Part shown: positions 1 through 5,807 of the stretch, piece after piece
Numbering within the stretch: the stretch's first letter is position 1
Layout of the letters: the number at the start of each line of letters is the position of its first letter
NCBI GenBank assembly: GCA_030824835.1
Contig: JAPJRA010000226.1
Span: 1 to 6,444 of the forward strand
DNA from: Geminicoccaceae bacterium
Lineage (GTDB): Bacteria; Pseudomonadota; Alphaproteobacteria; Geminicoccales; Geminicoccaceae
Length of the DNA stretch: 6,444 bases
Direction of reading: 5' to 3'
The notes under the pieces: generated by a model
The model's input: only the letters and a program-made list of their open reading frames with translations
Databases searched by the model: none
What the model was told of the DNA's origin: nothing
Program-made: the position numbers and the translations under genes

Positions 1-52
1 GGCTGCGCCTGACCGGCGGCGTCGGTGGCATGGCCGCCGGTCAGGCGCAGCC
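1..52. repeat. Perfect 20-bp inverted repeat with 12-nt loop at the window edge
   Basis: Bases 1-20 (GGCTGCGCCTGACCGGCGGC) are the exact reverse complement of bases 33-52, with a 12-nt spacer at 21-32. Pairing stops at the loop (21 and 32 are both G). The left arm begins at base 1, so the repeat could be longer. It lies inside the xylulokinase reading frame, and the second arm encodes residues that do not fit the family. The position and perfection suggest a fold-back chimera or a contig-end artefact; a real hairpin or rearrangement breakpoint is the alternative. Confidence 0.9.
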
Positions 53-542
53 GGATGAAATCCTTGGGCAGCAGAAGCTTGGCCAGCCTGGCCGCGGCCT
101 CCGGCTCTTGGCGTCGCAGCCAGAGCAGCTTGGGGGCCTGGAAACCGGTGCTGGCGCGGTTGCCGGTGATGCTGATCACCTGCTCGCGACCGAGACGGCG
201 GTCGATCTCGTCACATTCGGCATGGGTGCGGCCATCGTTCCAGAGCAGGGCCGGGCGGATCGGCTCGCCGTCGTGATCCAGGAACACGGAGCCATGCATC
301 TGCCCCGAGAGACCCAGCGCCACGATGGTGTGGCCGTTGGCAGCGGCGGTGAGCCGACGCAGCACCTCGACGGTGGCCTGCCACCAGTCCTGCGGTTGCT
401 GCTCGGTCCAGCCGGGGCGTGGCGTCAGCAGCGGGTAGGAGGCGCTGGCCCTGGCGATGACCGAACCTGCAGCCGTGAGCAGCACGCCCTTGGCACCGCT
501 GGTGCCGATATCGATGCCGATGGTCGCCGCCTTTTCGCGCAT
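1..542 (-). CDS. xylB: Xylulokinase (FGGY carbohydrate kinase), N-terminal part, cut by left edge
   Basis: Catalyses ATP-dependent phosphorylation of D-xylulose to xylulose 5-phosphate in the cytoplasm, feeding the pentose phosphate pathway. Reading leftward from ATG at 542-540 gives 180 codons, beginning MREKAATIGIDIGTSGAKG. This contains the FGGY-kinase ATP/phosphate loop (residues 8-19, Asp11), the xylulokinase-type GLSGQMHG segment (77-84), WNDGRT (101-106), APKLLWLRRQEPE (136-148) and LLPKDFIRLRLTG (157-169). Full-length family members have about 480-500 residues, so about two thirds is missing. A purine-rich stretch at 547-560 (GGGAGGG on the minus strand) supports the start. The gene is divergent from the histidine operon and shows no functional link to it. 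After residue 174 the sequence leaves the family pattern (a SDAAGT-like motif is expected), just where an inverted repeat begins, so the last codons may not be genuine. XylB over another FGGY kinase is favoured by the QMHG motif, but the substrate is not proven. Confidence 0.88.
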   Translation of the reverse strand, partial: MREKAATIGIDIGTSGAKGVLLTAAGSVIARASASYPLLTPRPGWTEQQPQDWWQATVEVLRRLTAAANGHTIVALGLSGQMHGSVFLDHDGEPIRPALLWNDGRTHAECDEIDRRLGREQVISITGNRASTGFQAPKLLWLRRQEPEAAARLAKLLLPKDFIRLRLTGGHATDAAGQAQ

Positions 543-582
543 GGCTTACCCTACCCTCCCTGATATGCCGACCGGGCCCGAC

Positions 583-611
583 TTTACGCCGATTGGACCG
601 TCCTCTATAGC
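583..611 (+). promoter_or_regulatory. Candidate sigma70-type promoter for the histidine operon
   Basis: TTTACG at 583-588 (4/6 to TTGACA) and TATAGC at 606-611 (4/6 to TATAAT) are separated by 17 bp, the optimal spacing, in the 80-bp region between the divergent xylB and hisG genes. The expected transcript start, about 617-620, lies only a few bases before the TTG at 623, so the message would be nearly leaderless if hisG starts there. No attenuator-like leader peptide with a histidine run, and no obvious operator, is visible. The match is moderate, and no equally good minus-strand promoter for xylB was found. Confidence 0.35.
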
Positions 612-622
612 ATGCGTCCGCT

Positions 623-1540
623 TTGACCAGCCCCTCCTGCCCGAGACTGCGAGCCGCCTTGCCCTCTGCCGATCCTTCGCGCGCCAGCGTCGTTCACCTC
701 GCCCTGCCCAAGGGGCGGATGCAGGATGCGGTCATGCGGCTGCTGGACGATGCCGGAATCCGGCTGACCTTCGATCGGCGCGGCTATCGGCCGACGATCT
801 CCCTCGAGGCTTTCGAGACCAAGATCCTCAAGCCGCAGAACATCGTCGAAATGCTGCATCTGGGCTCGCGTGACATCGGTTTCGCCGGCGCCGACTGGGT
901 GGTGGAGAAGGGGGCGGAGCTGGTCGAGCTCGTGGATACGGCGCTGGACCCGGTCCGCATCGTGGCGGCGGCGGCGCCGGACTTCATGCATGGTGACCGG
1001 CCCGCCAAGGCCGGCTTTGTCGTCGCCACCGAATATGAGCGGATCACCGGTGCCTGGCTTACACGGCGCGGGTTCGATGGACGTGTCGTGCGCTCCTATG
1101 GCGCCACCGAGGTCTTCCCGCCCGAGGATGCCGACTGTATCGTCGACAACACCGCGACCGGCGCCACGCTGAAGGCCAACGGCCTCGTCATTTTCGATGA
1201 TCTCATGCGCTCGTCGACCCGGCTTTACGCCTGCCCGCGGGCGCTCGAGCATCCGGAGAAGCGGTCTCTGATCGAGCACTTCGTGGTCCTGGTCCGCTCC
1301 GTTCTCGACGCGCGCAAGCGGGTGATGCTCGAGGTCAACGTGCCGAGCGACAAGTTGGAGAGTGTGGTGGCGATTCTCCCCTGCATGCGCGAGCCGACCA
1401 TCGCGCCGTTGCACCACAATGCGGGCTTCGCCGTGAAGGCCGCCGTGCCGAGGAGCGACCTGCCGAGCCTGATTCGGGCGATCAAGGAGAGCGGTGGCAC
1501 CGACATCGTCGTCTTCGGCATTGCGCAGATCGTCCCATGA
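623..1540 (+). CDS. hisG: ATP phosphoribosyltransferase, long form with C-terminal regulatory domain
   Basis: Catalyses the first, committed step of histidine synthesis: ATP + PRPP to phosphoribosyl-ATP. At 305 residues it is the long form. An N-terminal catalytic part includes ALPKGR (27-32), MLHLGSRDIGFAGADWV (77-93) and the PRPP-binding loop IVDNTATGATLKANGL (173-188). A HisG_C regulatory domain covers about 232-305, with the typical LPCMREPTIAPL (252-263). The long form is usually hexameric and histidine-inhibited, and needs no HisZ subunit; none is seen. The start is uncertain. An in-frame TAG at 608-610 limits extension, no ATG lies upstream of the PKGR motif in frame, and TTG at 623 or TTG at 659 are the options. 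The family normally starts a few residues before ALPKGR, so 659 fits length better; neither has a clear Shine-Dalgarno sequence. It is first gene of the his operon and overlaps hisB by ATGA. Confidence 0.95.
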   Translation: MTSPSCPRLRAALPSADPSRASVVHLALPKGRMQDAVMRLLDDAGIRLTFDRRGYRPTISLEAFETKILKPQNIVEMLHLGSRDIGFAGADWVVEKGAELVELVDTALDPVRIVAAAAPDFMHGDRPAKAGFVVATEYERITGAWLTRRGFDGRVVRSYGATEVFPPEDADCIVDNTATGATLKANGLVIFDDLMRSSTRLYACPRALEHPEKRSLIEHFVVLVRSVLDARKRVMLEVNVPSDKLESVVAILPCMREPTIAPLHHNAGFAVKAAVPRSDLPSLIRAIKESGGTDIVVFGIAQIVP

Positions 1541-2130
1541 CCGCACTGCCGCGCACGGCCCGGGTTGAGCGGCGCACATCCGAGACCGAGATCAGCCTCG
1601 AGTTGCTGCTGGACGGTGAGGGCACCGCCGAGATCGAGACTGGCATCGGCTTTCTCGACCATATGCTGACCGCGCTGACGAAGCACGGCCGTTTCGACCT
1701 GCAGCTCGAGTGCGAAGGTGACCTCGAGGTCGACGACCATCACACCGCCGAGGACTGCGCGCTGGCGCTGGGCACGGCGTTCGACCAGGCCCTGGGCGAG
1801 CGGCGCGGCATCCGGCGGTTCGGCCACGCCTATGCACCGCTCGACGAGGCACTGGCGCGGGTCGTGATCGACTTCTCCGGTCGGCCGTCGGCGCATGTCG
1901 ATATCGGCTTCCGCCGCGAGCGGATCGGCGACATCGCGACCGAGAACCTGACCCATTTCTTCGTCTCGCTCGCCACCACAGCGCGGATGACGCTGCATGT
2001 CGACGTCCTCAAGGGCGAGAACGATCATCACCGCGCCGAGGCCGCGTTCAAGGCGCTGGCGCTGGCCCTGCGCCAGGCGGTAGCCTCGGATGGGTCGGGC
2101 GAGGTGCCGAGCACCAAGGGCGTACTCTGA
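1537..2130 (+). CDS. hisB: Imidazoleglycerol-phosphate dehydratase
   Basis: Step 6 of histidine synthesis: dehydrates imidazole glycerol phosphate to imidazole acetol-phosphate in the cytoplasm. At 197 residues it is the normal length of the monofunctional enzyme, without the histidinol-phosphatase domain found in enterobacterial HisB. The Mn-binding duplicated motifs are both present: DDHHTAED (66-73) and NDHHRAEAAFK (162-172). Also visible are GIGFLDHML (36-44, His42), H50, H97 followed by PLDEAL (101-106), H140, H154 and the conserved C-terminus STKGVL. Its ATG overlaps the hisG stop (ATGA at 1537-1540) with no strong ribosome site of its own, so translational coupling is likely. A 30-nt gap separates it from hisH. 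Confidence 0.97.
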   Translation: MTALPRTARVERRTSETEISLELLLDGEGTAEIETGIGFLDHMLTALTKHGRFDLQLECEGDLEVDDHHTAEDCALALGTAFDQALGERRGIRRFGHAYAPLDEALARVVIDFSGRPSAHVDIGFRRERIGDIATENLTHFFVSLATTARMTLHVDVLKGENDHHRAEAAFKALALALRQAVASDGSGEVPSTKGVL

Positions 2131-2160
2131 GCATGGCGAAGCGCGAGCCGGCGACCGAGA

Positions 2161-2754
2161 ATGGTTGAGGTCCTGATCGTCCCGACCGGGACCGCCAACA
2201 TCGCCTCGGTCATGGCGGCCTTCCGCAGGCTCGGTGCCGAGCCTCGCGTCAGCGAGAGCGCGGCCGAGGTGGCGGCCGCCTCCCACGTCATGCTGCCCGG
2301 TGTCGGGGCCTTCGCCGCGTCGATGGCGCGGCTGGTCGAGCACGGGCTGGATGCGGCCCTCACCAGGCGGATCGCCGCCGACCGGCCGACGATCTGCATC
2401 TGCGTCGGCCACCAGCTCCTGTTCGAGACCAGCGACGAAAGCCCTGACGTGCGCGGACTCGCCATTGTCCAGGGCCATGTCGGGCGGTTCACGGGCGACG
2501 TGCGCGTGCCGCAGTTCGGCTGGAACGAGGTGCAGCCGGCGGAGGACTCCCGGCTGCTTGAGGGCGGCTATGCCTACTTCGCCAACAGCTTCCGCGCCAC
2601 CGAGGCGCCGGGCTGGACGGTCGCGACCGCGACCCATGGCGGCCGCTTCGTCGCCGGCATCGAGCGCGGCAACGTGATTGGCTGCCAGTTCCATCCCGAG
2701 CTGTCCGGTCCCTATGGCGAGGCGCTGTTGTCGCGGTTCCTGGAGCTCGCCTGA
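2161..2754 (+). CDS. hisH: Imidazole glycerol phosphate synthase, glutaminase subunit
   Basis: Class I glutamine amidotransferase that supplies ammonia to HisF for step 5 of histidine synthesis, in a HisH-HisF heterodimer. It has 197 residues, normal length. The PGVGAF oxyanion strand is at 46-51, nucleophile Cys81 sits in [10 protein letters not shown], and the catalytic His178/Glu180 pair in CQFHPELSG (175-183); FGWNEV is at 119-124. The elbow differs slightly from the common GICLGMQLL form (Cys79 for Gly, His84 for Met), and YFANSF (139-144) replaces the common YFVHSY. From memory similar variants occur in some deltaproteobacterial HisH proteins, so I do not read this as loss of function. 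The start follows a weak GAGA and a 30-nt gap after hisB. The stop overlaps the hisF ATG by one base (TGATG), fitting two subunits made together. Confidence 0.95.
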   Translation: MVEVLIVPTGTANIASVMAAFRRLGAEPRVSESAAEVAAASHVMLPGVGAFAASMARLVEHGLDAALTRRIAADRPTICICVGHQLLFETSDESPDVRGLAIVQGHVGRFTGDVRVPQFGWNEVQPAEDSRLLEGGYAYFANSFRATEAPGWTVATATHGGRFVAGIERGNVIGCQFHPELSGPYGEALLSRFLELA

Positions 2755-3506
2755 TGCTGACCTCGCGCATCATTCCCTGCCTCGACGTCAGCCACGGCCG
2801 TGTTGTGAAGGGTATCAAGTTCCAGGGCCTGCGTGATGCGGGTGACCCGGCCGAGCGCGCCAGGCTCTATCAGGACACCGGCGGCGACGAGATCGTCATT
2901 CTCGACGTCTCGGCGACACCGGAGGGTAGGGGCCATCAGCATGAGACCGTGCGCCGTGTGCGCGAGGTCCTGTCCATCCCGCTCACGGTGGGTGGAGGCG
3001 TGCGGGTCGTCGACGATGCGTGGCATTTGCTCGAGGCGGGCGCGGACAAGGTCTCGGTCAACACCGCGGCTGTCGAGCGGCCAGCGCTGCTCACGGAGAT
3101 CGCCGAGCGGTTCGGGCGGCAGTGCTGCGTGGTTGCGATCGATGCGGCCATGCGCGACGGCCGTTTCGAGGTGCTGGTCAAGGGTGGCCGCGAGGGCACG
3201 GGCATCGATGCACTGGCCTGGGCCAGGGAGGCCGAGCAGCGCGGCGCTGGCGAGATCCTGCTGACTTCGTGGGATCGCGACGGCACGCGCTCGGGCTACG
3301 ATCTTGAGCTGACCCGGGCCGTGGCGCAGGCGGTGCACGTGCCGGTCATCGCCTCGGGCGGCGCCGATTCGGCGGCACATATCCTCGAAGCCTTCGAGAC
3401 CGGGGCCGACGCGGTGCTCGCTGCGTCCATTTTCCACGACGGCGACACCACCCCCAACGACATCAAGCTCTATCTGCAGGAGCGTGGGATCAAGGTGCGG
3501 CCGTGA
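2754..3506 (+). CDS. hisF: Imidazole glycerol phosphate synthase, cyclase subunit
   Basis: TIM-barrel cyclase that joins HisH-derived ammonia to PRFAR, giving imidazole glycerol phosphate and AICAR (step 5). At 250 residues it is the standard length. Catalytic Asp11 lies in IIPCLDV and catalytic Asp130 in VVAIDA. Phosphate-binding segments are VGGGV (79-83) and ASGGAD, and the [15 protein letters not shown] and SGYDLELT stretches are typical of the family. The C-terminal region reads [15 protein letters not shown] rather than the common ASIFHFGE form, a tolerated variation as far as I know. A GGAG at 2742-2745, eight bases before the ATG, supports the start. The hisH stop overlaps by one base, and the stop overlaps the next gene by four (GTGA). 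Confidence 0.97.
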   Translation: MLTSRIIPCLDVSHGRVVKGIKFQGLRDAGDPAERARLYQDTGGDEIVILDVSATPEGRGHQHETVRRVREVLSIPLTVGGGVRVVDDAWHLLEAGADKVSVNTAAVERPALLTEIAERFGRQCCVVAIDAAMRDGRFEVLVKGGREGTGIDALAWAREAEQRGAGEILLTSWDRDGTRSGYDLELTRAVAQAVHVPVIASGGADSAAHILEAFETGADAVLAASIFHDGDTTPNDIKLYLQERGIKVRP

Positions 3507-4747
3507 TCATCCCTAGCATCGACCTCCAAGGCGGCCAGACCGTCCAGCTCGTCGGCGGCGCCGAGAAGGCGATCGACGCCGGCGACCCCATGCCGATCGC
3601 CGAGCGCTTCGCCGTGGCGGGCGAGATCGCCGTGATCGACCTCGATGCCGCCATGCGCACCGGCAGCAACGCCGCGCTGATCGAGCCATTGCTCGGCCGC
3701 GTCGCCTGCCGTGTCGGCGGCGGCATCCGCGACATCGCCACCGCGACCGGCTGGCTCGACAAGGGGGCGCGGCAGGTGATCCTCGGCACGGCCGCCAAAC
3801 CCGAGATCCTCTCGCAGCTGCCACGCGAGCGGGCGATCGCCGCACTTGACGCGCGGCACGGCGAGGTCGTGGTCGAAGGCTGGCAGCAGGGCACCGGCCG
3901 CGGCATCCTCGAGCGGATCGCCGAGCTGCGCGAGCACGCGGCGGGCTTCCTCGTCACCTTCGTCGAGCTCGAAGGCCGCATGGGCGGCACCAACCTCGAG
4001 CTGGCCAAGGCCGTGGTCGAGGCCGCCGGCACGGACTGCCGTGTGACCATCGCCGGCGGTATCACCACGCCCGAGGAGATCAAGGCGCTCGACGAGATTG
4101 GTGCCGACGCGCAGGTCGGCATGGCGCTCTATACCGGAAGGCTCGACCTCGCCGATGCGATCATGGCGCCCATGGTCACCGACCGGCCCGACGGGCTCTA
4201 CCCCACGGTCGTGGTTGACGAGCGCGGCGTCTGCCTAGGTCTCGTCTACTCGTCCAAGGCGTCGATCCGCGAGGCCGTTCGGCGGCGGATGGGTATCTAC
4301 CAGTCCCGCTCCCGCGGCCTCTGGGTCAAAGGCGAGACCAGCGGTGCCACACAGGAGCTGCTGCGCATCGACCTCGACTGCGACCGCGACGGCCCGCGCT
4401 TCGTCGTCCGCCAGACGGGCCCCGGTTTCTGTCACCTGGACACCCGCACATGCTGGGGCGAGGACGCCGGCCTCGGCAAGCTTGCCCGCCTGCTGGCCGA
4501 GCGCCGCGCGCAGGCGCCGGTCGGCAGTTATACCGCCAAGCTCTTCGCCGACCCGAATCTGCTGGGTGCGAAGCTGCGCGAGGAGGCGGACGAGCTGGCC
4601 CGTGCCGAATCGCGCGACGAGGTGGTCTGGGAAGCCGCCGACGTGCTCTACTTCACGCTGGTTCGACTCGCCCGCGAGGGCATCGACCTCGCCGAGGTCG
4701 AGGCGCACCTGGATCGAAGGGCGCTGAAGGTCACGCGGCGGGGCTAA
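3503..4747 (+). CDS. hisA-hisIE: Trifunctional HisA-HisI-HisE fusion (ProFAR isomerase / PRA-CH / PRA-PH)
   Basis: One 414-residue protein appears to carry three enzymes. About 1-222 is a HisA TIM barrel (ProFAR isomerase, step 4), with catalytic Asp7 in SIDLQGG, phosphate loops VGGGI (71-75) and AGGI (184-187), Asp116 in [14 protein letters not shown], and VGMALYTGR (205-213). About 226-325 is HisI (phosphoribosyl-AMP cyclohydrolase, step 3), with [16 protein letters not shown] (266-281), metal Asp residues at 292/294/296 and zinc cysteines 293, 310 and 317. About 326-414 is HisE (phosphoribosyl-ATP pyrophosphatase, step 2), with EExxE at 360-364 and ExAD at 377-380. Steps 2-4 are thus on one chain. 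Start is GTG 3503 with AAGGTG at 3492-3497; it overlaps hisF by GTGA. No stop or ribosome site separates the domains. The HisI-HisE part resembles fungal HIS4; the HisA part has Glu157 where bacterial HisA has Asp in the RDG motif. The fusion is clear from the sequence; activity of each domain is inferred. Confidence 0.93.
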   Translation: MIIPSIDLQGGQTVQLVGGAEKAIDAGDPMPIAERFAVAGEIAVIDLDAAMRTGSNAALIEPLLGRVACRVGGGIRDIATATGWLDKGARQVILGTAAKPEILSQLPRERAIAALDARHGEVVVEGWQQGTGRGILERIAELREHAAGFLVTFVELEGRMGGTNLELAKAVVEAAGTDCRVTIAGGITTPEEIKALDEIGADAQVGMALYTGRLDLADAIMAPMVTDRPDGLYPTVVVDERGVCLGLVYSSKASIREAVRRRMGIYQSRSRGLWVKGETSGATQELLRIDLDCDRDGPRFVVRQTGPGFCHLDTRTCWGEDAGLGKLARLLAERRAQAPVGSYTAKLFADPNLLGAKLREEADELARAESRDEVVWEAADVLYFTLVRLAREGIDLAEVEAHLDRRALKVTRRG

Positions 4748-5033
4748 GTGCTAATCGGCCATGCCCCTACCATCCCGAAATTCTGTTGGTTCGGGCCTCT
4801 GGGCTGATGACGGGCTCCGGCGTTGTTTGGAGCTGCCTCCGGCCTTCTTTGCCTCTCATGCGCCATCGGTCGGCCCCTGGTGATGATCGTCTTGCACACG
4901 CGCCTGAGCCGATGGCCCAGCCTGAAACGCTGCAGCCGGTGCGTCGACCGAGACGAGCCGAGCCACGCCTGGAGTTTCACATCAGAATGACGTGTAACTT
5001 GTACCTTTCCCCGTTGGCACAGGTGGTACGCCA
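4748..5033. other. Non-coding stretch between the his operon and the PAP2 gene
   Basis: This holds 286 bases with no recognisable gene. The open frames crossing it start at non-ATG codons or run on from hisE in another frame, are Arg/Pro/Ser-rich and match no family I know. A 6-bp hairpin (CCCGAA 4774-4779 / TTCGGG 4790-4795, 10-nt loop) just after the his stop could weakly help termination but lacks a T tract. GGAG-CTGC-CTCC (4830-4841) is followed by TTCTTT, also weak. An 8-bp inverted repeat, GCCATCGG (4862-4869) / CCGATGGC (4909-4916), has a 39-nt spacer. The PAP2 promoter should lie near the right end, but no convincing -35/-10 pair was found. Confidence 0.6.
5021..5026 (+). promoter_or_regulatory. 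Ribosome binding site of the PAP2 gene
   Basis: AGGTGG lies seven bases before ATG 5034, a close match to AGGAGG at ideal spacing. It decides the start in favour of 5034 over the in-frame ATG 42 bases further on (residue Met15). Confidence 0.7.
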
Positions 5034-5768
5034 ATGACGCCGCACTTCACTTGGTGGCGCGCCACGCTGGCGCCGATGCTCGAACGGCGGGTACTGATCG
5101 CGCTTTTGCTGATCGCTGGCGGCATGTGGGGCTTTCTCGCGCTGACCGACGAGATCCGCGAGGGTGAGCAGTTCCGGCTCGACCGCCAGATCCTGCTGAT
5201 GTTCCGCGACCCTGGCGACCCTGCGGATCCGATCGGGCCGGTGTGGCTTGAGTCGGCGGTACGCGACATCACGGCCCTTGGCGGGACGACCGTTATCACC
5301 ATGATGACGCTGGTGACCGTTGGTTATCTTTTCATGTCCGGTAAGCGTAACGCGGCGCTGCTGGTGATGGTCTCAATCCTGGGTGCAGGATTGCTCAGCT
5401 TCGCCATCAAGGCCGGCATTGAGCGACCGCGGCCCGAGCTGTTCCCACACGGCACACCGGTCTATACGGCGAGCTTTCCCAGCGGACACGCCACAGGGTC
5501 GGCCGCCACCTATCTCACCATGGGTGCCCTGCTCGCCCGGTTCCAGCGCCAGCGGCGGCTCAAGATCTATCTGATGTCGGTGGCGGTGCTGCTGACGCTG
5601 ATGATCGGCGTGTCACGGCTCTATCTGGGCGTCCACTGGCCAACGGACGTGCTCGCCGGCTGGACCCTGGGGTCGTGCTGGGCACTGATGTGCTGGACCA
5701 TCGCGCGCCAGCTCCAACGCCGCGGTGCCGTCGAGCCACCGGAGCCGGCTGCCGAACCGATGAACTGA
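5034..5768 (+). CDS. PAP2-family membrane phosphatase
   Basis: A type 2 phosphatidic acid phosphatase superfamily protein in the inner membrane, expected to dephosphorylate a lipid phosphate or pyrophosphate; candidates are phosphatidic acid, phosphatidylglycerol phosphate, undecaprenyl pyrophosphate or lipid A. At 244 residues it is complete. All three catalytic motifs are present: KX6RP (Lys126...Arg133-Pro134), PSGH (149-152) and SRX5HX3D (Ser194-Arg195, His201, Asp205 in SRLYLGVHWPTD). Hydrophobic segments at about 19-37, 83-101, 106-125, 152-168, 178-196 and 204-224 match the six-helix layout, with a soluble loop (38-80) after the first helix. The tail after 225 is charged and Pro/Glu-rich. 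It has its own ribosome site, stands alone after a 286-base gap and faces the convergent OmpW gene. The substrate cannot be read from the sequence. Confidence 0.93.
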   Translation: MTPHFTWWRATLAPMLERRVLIALLLIAGGMWGFLALTDEIREGEQFRLDRQILLMFRDPGDPADPIGPVWLESAVRDITALGGTTVITMMTLVTVGYLFMSGKRNAALLVMVSILGAGLLSFAIKAGIERPRPELFPHGTPVYTASFPSGHATGSAATYLTMGALLARFQRQRRLKIYLMSVAVLLTLMIGVSRLYLGVHWPTDVLAGWTLGSCWALMCWTIARQLQRRGAVEPPEPAAEPMN

Positions 5769-5770
5769 GC

Positions 5771-5804
5771 CGTGTGTGGCGGCCGCAAGCGACCGCCACA
5801 CACG
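5771..5804. terminator. Likely bidirectional terminator between convergent genes
   Basis: CGTGTGTGGCGG (5771-5782) and CCGCCACACACG (5793-5804) form a perfect 12-bp GC-rich stem with a 10-nt loop. It sits two bases after the PAP2 stop and three bases after the OmpW-gene stop on the other strand, so it can serve both transcripts. Neither side has a T run, so it is not a textbook intrinsic terminator; in GC-rich genomes such hairpins may act with Rho or protect 3' ends. Confidence 0.65.
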
Positions 5805-5807
5805 CGA

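Noticed and set aside
30..563. Plus-strand 177-residue open frame
   Set aside because: It is antisense to the clearly recognisable xylulokinase and has shadow composition.
2386..2430. Atypical HisH nucleophile elbow (ICICVGHQ) as a possible loss of glutaminase activity
   Set aside because: Cys81, His178 and Glu180 are all present, and the changed positions are ones that vary in related amidotransferases.
605..3437. Long minus-strand open frames opposite hisG, hisB, hisH and hisF (324, 489 and 241 residues)
   Set aside because: They mirror the codon bias of well-identified plus-strand genes, have Arg/His/Asp-rich composition and match no family.
4774..4795. Hairpin after the his operon as an intrinsic terminator
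   Set aside because: The stem is only 6 bp with a 10-nt loop and no T tract follows; kept only as a weak remark.
4744..5034. A 96-residue minus-strand open frame filling the 286-base gap
   Set aside because: It begins at TTG, has no ribosome site, is rich in Arg/Pro/Gln without recognisable motifs, and covers almost the whole gap as chance frames do in GC-rich DNA.
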